Below, piece after piece: positions 43,501 to 50,545 of a stretch of DNA of 55,908 nt. Below the pieces are notes generated by a model. The model saw only the letters and a program-made list of their open reading frames with translations. It was not told the origin of the DNA and ran no database searches. Every line of letters begins with the position of its first letter. Within the stretch, counting starts at the first letter, position 1. The position numbers and the translations under genes are program-made. This DNA is from Verrucomicrobiota bacterium (lineage in GTDB: Bacteria > Verrucomicrobiota > Verrucomicrobiia > Limisphaerales > UBA1319): the NCBI GenBank assembly GCA_022711435.1, contig JAKLFB010000038.1, forward strand, positions 1-55,908, given 5' to 3'.

Positions 43501-44360
43501 TCGATGAAACCTCGGGCACGACTTTCAACGACGCCACCGGCCACGGCCACCATGGCGCGCTCCAGAACGGCACGATCGTCCCCGGCATCACCGGCATGGT
43601 CGCCGGCGCCTATGACTTCGACGGCGTGGACGACTTCGCCATCGTGCCGCACAGCGACGAATTCAGCGTCACCGACCAGCTCACTATCTCGGCCTGGATC
43701 AACCCGCGCACGCTGTCGGTCATGGGCGGGCTCAGCCGCATCGTGAGGAAAGACATCAATTGGGATCTGAGCATCAACAACGGCGCCGCTCTCTTGTTCT
43801 ACGGCCTGAACAAGGCCTCCTATGCGTCGCCCGCGGTGATCACCTCGAATGAATGGCAGCATGTGGCCGTGGTGGTGAAGAACAACACCATCGAGTTCTT
43901 CCGCAACGGCGCCAGCCTGGCCGCTCCGGTCACCGCGTATCTCGGCCCCCCCAACTCCGTGCCGGTCATCATCGGCAACTTCCAGTCTGACCTGGACATC
44001 AACCGGATCATGAACGGGCCCATGGATGACCTGGGCGTCTGGCATCGGGCCCTCCGCGCGCAGGAGATCGAGGGCATCTATGTGAACGGCCTCGCCGGCA
44101 AGCCGCTCACCGCCAAGTACAAGCCGCTGACGATCGAGTCGCTCGAACCCGTCGGCGACGACAGCTGGCGCCTGACTGTTTACACGCCCTATGTCCAGAA
44201 GACCTATGCCGTCGAGCAGACGGAGAGCCTGGCGGACCCGGCCGTCTGGACGCAGATGCCCGATATCCAGTGGACCGACAAGGGCCAAGGCATCATCGAA
44301 ACGTCCCTCATCGGCAGGAGTGGCCAGGCCCGCTTCCTCCGGGTCGTGGTGCTCGAGTAG
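40554..44360 (+). CDS. Secreted protein with four LamG and three Ig-like domains
   Basis: 1268 residues. The signal peptide is GLGGLILLAAVMAGPRADAQ at ~28-47; ATG 40554 or 40578 may be the start, neither with a clear ribosome site. The order is LamG (50-260), Ig (265-354), LamG (357-569), Ig (575-660), LamG (667-874), Ig (884-969), LamG (975-1179) and an ~80-residue tail. LamG units share 'W-FDE-SG--A-D-SG--HGTL' and 'IDEVRIYNRALS'-type ends. Ig units share 'FTYQWFRAGT', 'DAGSYRVKAKN' and 'QAGSYTVKIKN'. No enzyme motif is seen. It follows the prepilin-like gene and ends in a strong terminator. A surface carbohydrate-binding role is likely. Confidence 0.85.
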   Translation: MTIKPTSIMTTIHSTRSTRRPGGSAHLGLGGLILLAAVMAGPRADAQDISQGLVLRWSMDETMGLVANDATGQGRHGTLVNFWDEYSHWIAGKTGNAIAFTPALTNYVAVAGLPELASTTWSAWVLLNSNPSYSAVVSSAFVGVPAGQAGHSMGFGTGGQALQPRVLWNHNQGLVTLLSPMPLTLQEWHHLAVTVDAASSNIVLYVNGERAASATNAVARPFTTVNLARREATAANYLDGAIDEVRIYNRALSQIEVQELAGWVVTGPPVIVQQPAGGSLYAGRDFTLSVKNQGLPPFTYQWFRAGTAIEGATNSTLVLTNLQPSQGGNYTVTISNSAGNTPSQAATVTVIAITDISVGLQAWWKFDEKTGLTAADSSGKNNHGTLFNYLGDDTQWVTGQVNGALAFDGILHYVEVPDAPSIGANLTQGFTVSTWFNSAVALSVGGNTYRMFEKGDCIFLLQGNNNTNSLDVGGMNVNVKRGGNNYAAGIKQALAANRWYHLAGTFDGQVVRAYLDGELTGTKTVGGSIDDDKLPLRIGSDDATSHFNGLMDDVRIWDRALSDREIRNLVGRDLPNPPSFILQPQGADKYAGTSVSFSVVTRGQEPFTYTWYKDGVAITDATNATLSLARLQPSDAGSYRVKAKNDLGETESEAALLTVIPITSVETGLQAMWKFDETSDFIAHDSTTNHNDGQLTDFWDPTQAWVAGRVGGALKFDGFGSRVIVPHSDSLALGSDASFAFWINPETYGTVLTDPNFLYQQGFIVRKPGQYEAFVTDNPGNVRATVVAGGGNAPQNSLTTNQWQHFVAVRQAGTVQFYTNGFPAGLPLNAGIGTATTNNLIIGNYTEDLTAPRLYQGLIDELGLWARPLTEGEVLALAGKDASGPPAVELAPEPAVRLEGGSAELVVLATGKRPVTYEWYHDGVPIPDSATNRLVLANLTVAQAGSYTVKIKNEMGETSSTPVIVEVQPILGTETGLIAYWPFDETSGTTFNDATGHGHHGALQNGTIVPGITGMVAGAYDFDGVDDFAIVPHSDEFSVTDQLTISAWINPRTLSVMGGLSRIVRKDINWDLSINNGAALLFYGLNKASYASPAVITSNEWQHVAVVVKNNTIEFFRNGASLAAPVTAYLGPPNSVPVIIGNFQSDLDINRIMNGPMDDLGVWHRALRAQEIEGIYVNGLAGKPLTAKYKPLTIESLEPVGDDSWRLTVYTPYVQKTYAVEQTESLADPAVWTQMPDIQWTDKGQGIIETSLIGRSGQARFLRVVVLE

Positions 44361-44384
44361 CCGATTGCATCGGCTTGGCATTTC

Positions 44385-44418
44385 AGGGCCGGGGCGGCGC
44401 CGCCCCGGCCCTTTCTCT
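44385..44418 (+). terminator. Intrinsic terminator of the LamG gene
   Basis: A 28-base perfect palindrome (44385-44412, arms AGGGCCGGGGCGGC) is followed by TTCTCT, 25 bases after the stop codon. Strong GC stem with a pyrimidine/T tail. Confidence 0.8.
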
Positions 44419-44507
44419 ATCCAGCCCCACGCCGGGAAGCCCGCGCTCCCTTTGACCCTCGACCGTAGCCGCAATGACGCGGATTCCGAAAAGCCAGGCC
44501 TCCGCTG

Positions 44508-46037
44508 CTATTTCTTATCAGCAGCGTTCGGCCCTGCGGGTGCCGGCACATTCCCCTCGACCGTCGGGCCGGGGGGAGCGCCTTGGCTGGCGGGTTGGAT
44601 CCGCCGGGCTGGATCGCGGATGGCCTCCGCCAAAGTGCGCGGGGAGACTGGCACCGGGCCTCGGACCAGCTCCGGCACGTTGAAGGTCTGCAGACACGAA
44701 TCATAATACGCCGGATCTTCCTGAGGCAGGACGAACGGTCTGTGGGCCCGCCCTTGAGCGTCCACGTAGCTGAAGTGCGGCCGGGCGAACAAGCCGTCCC
44801 GGCGCTTGCTGCTGAAGACGATCCACCGGCCATTGCTGGACCAGGCGTGCCAGGAATCAGCCTGATCGCTGTTGATGTCCAGTCGCCGCCACTGCCGGGT
44901 TTGGAGATCGAGCAGGCAGAGATCGCTGTCGGCATGGTAGATGGGGAAGTGGCCGTGTCCGAATCGAACGAACAGCACCCATCGGCCATCGGGCGATATT
45001 CGAGGCTGGCCCAGGCTGCCTCCGGCGGCCGCCGCCGCCAGCAGCGTTTCCGGCTGACCCCATGCGTTCTGGCCGGGCTGATACGAGACCCGCAGCAGGT
45101 CGTATTGGATTTGACGGAACTCCTGGATGGGCCGGGGCGTTGCCCGGCAAAAATAGAGCCAGGCGCCATCGGGGGACCATGCCGGCCACGTCTCGAGCCA
45201 ATCCGGCCGGGCGATGGGATCCGGCATGCTGACCGTTCGGGTTTCGAGATCGTACAGCCCGATGTCGGATCGTCCATCGTAGACGTCGCGAGGTTCTCCG
45301 ATGGTGTGGCAGAAGAGGGAGAGCTGGTTCACGGAGAACGCCAGGCGCCCGCCCGATGGGTGCCACGCCAGGTAGCCGAACGTCTGGTCTACGCACTCGA
45401 TCCGTCCCTCGCGGGCAATGACCAGGGGGCGGCCATGGCGGGCGGTCCGGAGGTTCAAGGCCATGCGGTCGGCGCTCTGGGCCGGAAAGGAATGGCAGTT
45501 CAGACAGCCCCGGTCGAGCCCGCGGCCATGGAGGATCTCGGTCTCGCGGAAGCTCTCGATGTCGCGCTGGTAGATGCCGATATCGGCGTAATAATTGAAC
45601 AGCGGGCGGAGGCGGCGATAGACAAGGTGGCTGTCGATCGCTTCGGCGGCGATCCAATTGGTGACCGTCGCGAACGCTTGCCATCGGCCGTCGGGATCGC
45701 GGACGCGGACATCGAGCTGGAGAGAATCGCCTGCGTTCGCAGCCAGCAGGTTCCGCCAGGGGGTCCCGGGGATGACCATCGCCCCATCACGGCTCGAGAC
45801 CTCGATGGGCGGGCCGGAACGGGATCGCAGCCGCATCCAATACCGCGTGCCAGGCTCTCGGATCGCGAGATTCATCGGCGAGATATTGGGCGGCAGCACA
45901 ACATCCGAGTAGTCCGGATCCAGGCGCGGGATCCGGCCAGCCATCCGGTCGGCGGCGGGTTCGGCGGTGCAGGCGGCGATCAGCCCAGCCACGCACACCA
46001 TCATCGCGTGGATTTGGATGAGCCAGTATTTTTTCAT
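44508..46037 (-). CDS. TolB-like lipoprotein with CxxCH haem motif
   Basis: 509 residues from ATG 46037, which overlaps the upstream stop (ATGA); a longer frame exists but lacks sense. The signal sequence MKKYWLIQIHAMMVCVAGLI is followed by a lipobox IAAC (C23), so it is a lipoprotein. CLNCH at 178-182 (GRGLDRGCLNCHSFP) is a c-type haem attachment site. Around and after it come PD40/TolB-like blades (YLAWHPSGGRLAFSV, PAWSPDGAWLYFCR, ISPDGRWVLFVRF, WSSNGRWIVFSSKR). This matches proteins annotated in Bacteroidetes as TolB-like 'cytochrome c biosynthesis' proteins that pair with DUF6057 genes (from memory). An electron-transfer or structural role is unknown. It is the last gene of a three-gene operon. 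Confidence 0.75.
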   Translation of the reverse strand: MKKYWLIQIHAMMVCVAGLIAACTAEPAADRMAGRIPRLDPDYSDVVLPPNISPMNLAIREPGTRYWMRLRSRSGPPIEVSSRDGAMVIPGTPWRNLLAANAGDSLQLDVRVRDPDGRWQAFATVTNWIAAEAIDSHLVYRRLRPLFNYYADIGIYQRDIESFRETEILHGRGLDRGCLNCHSFPAQSADRMALNLRTARHGRPLVIAREGRIECVDQTFGYLAWHPSGGRLAFSVNQLSLFCHTIGEPRDVYDGRSDIGLYDLETRTVSMPDPIARPDWLETWPAWSPDGAWLYFCRATPRPIQEFRQIQYDLLRVSYQPGQNAWGQPETLLAAAAAGGSLGQPRISPDGRWVLFVRFGHGHFPIYHADSDLCLLDLQTRQWRRLDINSDQADSWHAWSSNGRWIVFSSKRRDGLFARPHFSYVDAQGRAHRPFVLPQEDPAYYDSCLQTFNVPELVRGPVPVSPRTLAEAIRDPARRIQPASQGAPPGPTVEGNVPAPAGPNAADKK

Positions 46038-47929
46038 GAGCGTTTTTCGGAGGCGGCCAATCCGGCCGTGGTTCCGAACAGGTGATAGTACCAATACGTG
46101 GCTCCGAACCCGGGCGCCAGCGCCCGCCGGCAGGCATCGATGTCGTTCTGATAACGCTCGAATAGCTGGTCGAACCGGGTGAACCGCTGCCGGGTTTCCG
46201 GACGGATGTCCATGCCTTCGGGCGGCCGGGGCGGAGTCCGCTGCAGCCGGTGATGGATGAGGAGCGCCTCCTCGTAATGGATCGGGATTCGGGAATATCC
46301 GAGGGATTTAAGCCGATCGAGCTGGCGCACCGCGTCTTCGAGCCGGCCTGAGGCCAGCCAATGGGCCATTTGATACTCGAATGCCATCCGATTGTCCGGA
46401 TGGTCGTGAAGGAGGTGCCCCAGGATTTGCTCGGTGTCGAGGTAGCTGCCTGGGAAATCCGTTGTGGGCACGGCTCTGCTTGGCAGCTGGGTGTCGGGTC
46501 CTTGGCTGGCGGCTGCGGCTTCGGATCCGGAAGCCAGCTGCGAACGGGCCCAACCGCGGTAGCGCGGATGCTGGCTCAGACGGCCGAGGTAGATCCGGGC
46601 GGCGTTCTCGTTGCCCTTGATCCGGCAGGCTGCCGCCAGACGCTGGAGGATCCGCGGTTGATCGCCCGAGATTTCATGGCCCTCGTGCAGCCATCGCAAC
46701 GCGTAGTTCACTTCCCCCAACGCCAGGAGCGTGTCCGCCAACGGCAATATCCATTCCCCGCGGACCTGCTCGAATTCGGGCAGGAACGGGATCTTCCGGT
46801 GATGTGGCAGATGGAACTGCACATCGCCCAGCCGGCCGGTATGGAACAGCGCGTGGCAGGCGTCCAACCGTGCCCCAGTATCCGAAAGGCCAACGGCGGC
46901 CATCCGCTCGAGCACTTGGTCCCAGCGGTGTTCGCGCGCCGCCCGATCCAGCTCGAGGCGGGCTTGCCGCCCCCGATCATGCCCGATCCGCCATAATCCC
47001 ATGCCCATCGCCAGCACCAACCCCATCTCCAACCACTGAGCAGCCTGCCCCCGGCCCCCATGCGGCATGAAAATGCGCCGATACCATGGCCGGGGCCTTT
47101 CGATCCATGCAGCTGGCAACCATGCGCGCACGGCCGCTGCCGTCAAACAGCTTAAGTAGAATACGAGCAAACCCGGCAGCCACGGCCATCCCTGGACCAG
47201 GGATGCCGGGCCCAACGACAGGAGGTCGGGGTATGGATGCATCCTCGCGTAGCCGGTGGTGGCAAGAAAAGCAGCGGCAAGGACGCCGGCTGCCAGGGGC
47301 CAGCGACGCCTGTCGATTCGCAACTCGCTGCTCGCGATCAGCAGCGCCAGCCACCATACCCAGGCCCCCGCCAGCCAGAACAACACCGCCAATCCCGCCC
47401 CTTCGGCCCAGAACCGGTGGAACCAGGACCATTCTTGAACCCTCTGAGCAAGCGCCAGGCACCCCAGCGTCAGCAGCAATCCCAATACTGGCGTGAACGG
47501 CGGGCGCGAAAAATCCGACAGCCAACCCATCCACCACGCCAGCGGGACGGCGGACAGCACGAATGCCGGGTGCCCCCACCAGCGGGCGAGGATGATCCGG
47601 TTCAACGCCAGAAGGCCGAGTGCAATGGCGCCCAGGACGATTGCGCCCAACGCGTCAGGGCGGCAGAGTTGGATCAGCGCAGCCCCGAGCGACTCGATGG
47701 CGGCGCCGGGCTGCTCGCATGTCCGTGCCCAGAAGCCCGCGTCGAGAAAGAACACCTCGCCTTGCTCATGCAGATGCAGCGATGGCCGGATGCAATGGCC
47801 GCTGAATACCGCAAACACCAGGAGCGCCAGGAGCGCCGGCCCCCAGCCGGCTCGAGCTCCGTTCCTCGGATCGCCTCCTGGGGAGGCCGGCCGGCGCCGG
47901 GCGGTGTCGCGTGAGCCCGTGGGCTTCAT
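46034..47929 (-). CDS. DUF6057-like membrane protein with TPR-like C-terminal domain
   Basis: 631 residues. About eight membrane spans are visible in the first ~320 residues (for example WGPALLALLVFAVFSGHCI, GAIVLGAIALGLLALNRIIL, FTPVLGLLLTLGCLALA, WLEMGLVLAMGMGLWRIG). The C-terminal ~300 residues are helical and TPR-like (WDQVLERMAAVGLSDTGARL, ALGEVNYALRWLHEGHEI, IKGNENAARIYLGRLSQHPR), ending with GATYWYYHLFGTT. Size, layout and neighbour agree with the DUF6057 family of Bacteroidetes; the family name is from memory. The start overlaps the lyase stop (ATGA at 47929-47926) and the stop overlaps the next start (46037-46034). It probably anchors or organises the lipoprotein at the membrane; this is an inference. 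Confidence 0.65.
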   Translation of the reverse strand: MKPTGSRDTARRRPASPGGDPRNGARAGWGPALLALLVFAVFSGHCIRPSLHLHEQGEVFFLDAGFWARTCEQPGAAIESLGAALIQLCRPDALGAIVLGAIALGLLALNRIILARWWGHPAFVLSAVPLAWWMGWLSDFSRPPFTPVLGLLLTLGCLALAQRVQEWSWFHRFWAEGAGLAVLFWLAGAWVWWLALLIASSELRIDRRRWPLAAGVLAAAFLATTGYARMHPYPDLLSLGPASLVQGWPWLPGLLVFYLSCLTAAAVRAWLPAAWIERPRPWYRRIFMPHGGRGQAAQWLEMGLVLAMGMGLWRIGHDRGRQARLELDRAAREHRWDQVLERMAAVGLSDTGARLDACHALFHTGRLGDVQFHLPHHRKIPFLPEFEQVRGEWILPLADTLLALGEVNYALRWLHEGHEISGDQPRILQRLAAACRIKGNENAARIYLGRLSQHPRYRGWARSQLASGSEAAAASQGPDTQLPSRAVPTTDFPGSYLDTEQILGHLLHDHPDNRMAFEYQMAHWLASGRLEDAVRQLDRLKSLGYSRIPIHYEEALLIHHRLQRTPPRPPEGMDIRPETRQRFTRFDQLFERYQNDIDACRRALAPGFGATYWYYHLFGTTAGLAASEKRS

Positions 47930-50019
47930 CTCGATCGGGCGTGGGAGGGATACTGGGGCTCGGTGCGGACGGCGGTGGCGAGGCTGCGTCCGCCGATGCG
48001 GCCGCCCAGAGGTCCAGCCGCGTTGAACTCGACCCGCCAGCGTCTGCCGATCTCGACGCCCGCGGGCGGCACGAGCTGCACGCTGGCGGGCTCCCGATCC
48101 GTCTCATCGGCGATCTCGAATACGTGCAAGAACAACGTGCGGGTTCCGGGGTTGGGGTCGCCCACCTCGATTCGCCAAGGGCAGATGGGCGGCCGTTCGC
48201 GGCCCGGAGTCATGTGGTTGTATTGGGCGGCGGGCTCGAGCGGATGCCCCCAGGCCTCCTGGCCGAGACCGCCTCGGATCACCGTCTGCGCATTGGCGGG
48301 CAGAACCGTCGTCAGAAACATACGCGAGCGCCCCTCCGACAGCACGGCTTTGTCGCCGTCGGCTTCGGACAGGCTGAGCCAATCCAAACGATTCGATTCC
48401 CGGACCGGCTCGGTCGGAACGTGAAGGAAGAAATGGCGCCGGTACTCGGGCTGTGCCGCCTCGACGCGATCCAGGACCACGAAAAACTCGCGCTCGCCGC
48501 GGAGGTAGAGGAACTGCCGGGTGACCTCGCGCGCCTTGTTCGGGTGATAGCCGGCGGTGATGTCGGCCGCCGCATAGGTGAACTCGGGCGCATTCTCGAA
48601 GGCGACGATCCGCCCTCGCTCGCGCGGCAGAGCGCTGCTCTCGTAAACGTGGCGCAGCAGCCCGCCGTCGTTTTCGTTGCCCTGAGTCCGCCGGAACTTC
48701 TCCTCCGGATCGAACACGGTCACAATGTTGAAGATGATCGAGCCGCCTGCGTAATGATCGCTGTCGTTGTGGCCTTGTCCGCCCTGGCGCGAAACCAGCG
48801 CGCCGCGCTTGCAGATGAGGAAATGGCCTTCGTCGTCGCGGGCATGGCCGGCGTATTGAGGGCCGCAGCCGAAGAACGCCCACGTCGCGTTGGGATTGTT
48901 CCAGGCGCTGCGCATATAGACGTGGCCCGCGCCGGGAAAAAGGTGCGCCAGCGGGAGCGTGTCGGGCGGAGTGGCGGGGATGGAGGGATCAAGGCAGGCG
49001 ATGCGCTGCCAGCGTTCCCCGAGCCATTCGCGGCCGCGGTCGGAGAACCACTGGGAGAGGCCATCGCGGAGCATCGGCGCTGCACGGGCAAAGGCGGCGG
49101 GCTTGGATCCATCGCCGTCGTCGATCCAGGCAGTGCGATCGTTGTGCGGCATCATCGTGTAGGCAACCCAGCGGGGCGCCTCGACCGGGTAACCCCATGG
49201 TTTCAATTGCTGGAAGTAATCGATGCCGGTGGCGGTGCGCCAGGCGTGAAAAGCGTAAGGGATCACCGTGACCGGGCCGTAGGCGCCATGACCATACGAT
49301 TCGGACCACACGCCGCCCATCCGGTCGAACGCGGGCAGGCACTCGGCGGGAACGCGCCGATGCCACGAGTCGAGGAACGATGCGGCGTCGGCCTCGAACC
49401 GCGTCCCGGAGCCGCGGATCGCCAGCGCGATGAAGATCTTCTGCGTCAGGGCGTCCCTCGAGTTCATGATGTTGAGGTGGATGGGCCCCCAAGTCTGGTT
49501 GTATTCCCAATGGCCGTGCCGGAGCATGACCTCGGGCTTGTCGGTGTAAAACCTCAGCCAGGAGCCGAGCGCGTCTCCGTACAGCAGGCGCTGTTCGGTC
49601 GTGAGGGCGTCGTGGATCCAGTCGTAGGCCAGTGCGTGATATCCGAAATGGCTGCCTTCGCGGCGGGAGATGATCCGGCCATCGCCCCACTGCCGGATGA
49701 TCACATCCGCATACCGGCGGCTTTCGCGGCCGAGTTGACGTTCCACCAGATAGGCCAGACCGCAGTTCATCAGGTCTTCGGGAATGGCCCACCCATTGGC
49801 AATGAATCCGATGCTGCCCCGCTGCACGGCGGCGTCCGCACGTTCCTTGATGATGCGGTAATCTTCCGCCAGAGGGCCGGCGCAGCGCCGGGCCATCGCC
49901 GCAACATCCTCGATCAGCAGCCGAGGGTGGCGGGGCTTCAGACGATATCCGGCATCGGCCGCTTGCGTTCCGACGGCGGCGCCGACAGCGGCGAACAAGA
50001 GGAGGAATGTCCTGCGCAT
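47926..50019 (-). CDS. Heparinase II/III-like polysaccharide lyase
   Basis: 697 residues from ATG 50019 (MRRTFLLLFAAVGAAVGTQA signal peptide); a longer open frame is not protein-like. The N-terminal (alpha/alpha) toroid (~30-350) contains SHFGYHALAYDWIHDALTTE and HGHWEYNQTWGPIHLNIMNS. The C-terminal beta-sandwich, typical of heparinase II/III, starts near VYMRSAWNNPNATWAFFG and includes HARDDEGHFLICKRGALVSR (~391-410) and HNDSDHYAGGSIIFNIV. The family cleaves uronic-acid polysaccharides (heparan, alginate, others) by beta-elimination. His and Tyr residues fit, but which are catalytic needs a structure model. It is first in the operon; its promoter should lie in 50020-50545. Confidence 0.8.
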   Translation of the reverse strand: MRRTFLLLFAAVGAAVGTQAADAGYRLKPRHPRLLIEDVAAMARRCAGPLAEDYRIIKERADAAVQRGSIGFIANGWAIPEDLMNCGLAYLVERQLGRESRRYADVIIRQWGDGRIISRREGSHFGYHALAYDWIHDALTTEQRLLYGDALGSWLRFYTDKPEVMLRHGHWEYNQTWGPIHLNIMNSRDALTQKIFIALAIRGSGTRFEADAASFLDSWHRRVPAECLPAFDRMGGVWSESYGHGAYGPVTVIPYAFHAWRTATGIDYFQQLKPWGYPVEAPRWVAYTMMPHNDRTAWIDDGDGSKPAAFARAAPMLRDGLSQWFSDRGREWLGERWQRIACLDPSIPATPPDTLPLAHLFPGAGHVYMRSAWNNPNATWAFFGCGPQYAGHARDDEGHFLICKRGALVSRQGGQGHNDSDHYAGGSIIFNIVTVFDPEEKFRRTQGNENDGGLLRHVYESSALPRERGRIVAFENAPEFTYAAADITAGYHPNKAREVTRQFLYLRGEREFFVVLDRVEAAQPEYRRHFFLHVPTEPVRESNRLDWLSLSEADGDKAVLSEGRSRMFLTTVLPANAQTVIRGGLGQEAWGHPLEPAAQYNHMTPGRERPPICPWRIEVGDPNPGTRTLFLHVFEIADETDREPASVQLVPPAGVEIGRRWRVEFNAAGPLGGRIGGRSLATAVRTEPQYPSHARSR

Positions 50020-50545
50020 CTGGGATGGATTATGGTTCGACCGGGGAGGGCGGGATCGGCCGCCAGGCCGTCCGGTGCGATGCCGGGCCGCACGTCGCGA
50101 TCCCTGCCAGCCGCGGATCACCCGGCGTCCCAACGATCGGCCGTCCGTTTTCGTTCATGTTCCGTGCTCCGGGTGTTCAGGTTGCGGCCGCACCATATCT
50201 GGAAATCGCCGATTCGTGCAAGCCGCAGGAACGGAGGGGCGCGGCACTGGCAGGCGGCATGAGCGCAACCGGAATCCGATCCAGGATGGGGCAAACTATG
50301 AACCTGTCACCCTATTGGCGCTCCGGCAGGGATGGTGCGGTTCTCGTCCGGAGGCACGCGATTAAACACAAGGTCTTATTGAACAAATCCTTGGGTGTGG
50401 GGATGGGGCAGCACCCCAATCGGTTTGGTAGCGTCCTGGCCGGGCCACAATCTGTGGTGTTTTCGAGCCGGAGCTTCCCGAAAAATGGATTGTGTTCCGA
50501 CCGCTTTTTCCATAGGATGACCCGGACGTGGACAGGGTAGAAAAT
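50020..50545. other. Divergent intergenic region before gyrB
   Basis: About 525 bases between the minus-strand lyase operon and gyrB. The open frames crossing it look like chance frames in GC-rich DNA. It must hold promoters for both directions. The AT-richer part at 50360-50395 (around ATTAAACACAAGGTCTTATTG) is the likeliest promoter area, but no -35/-10 pair can be named with confidence. Confidence 0.4.
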
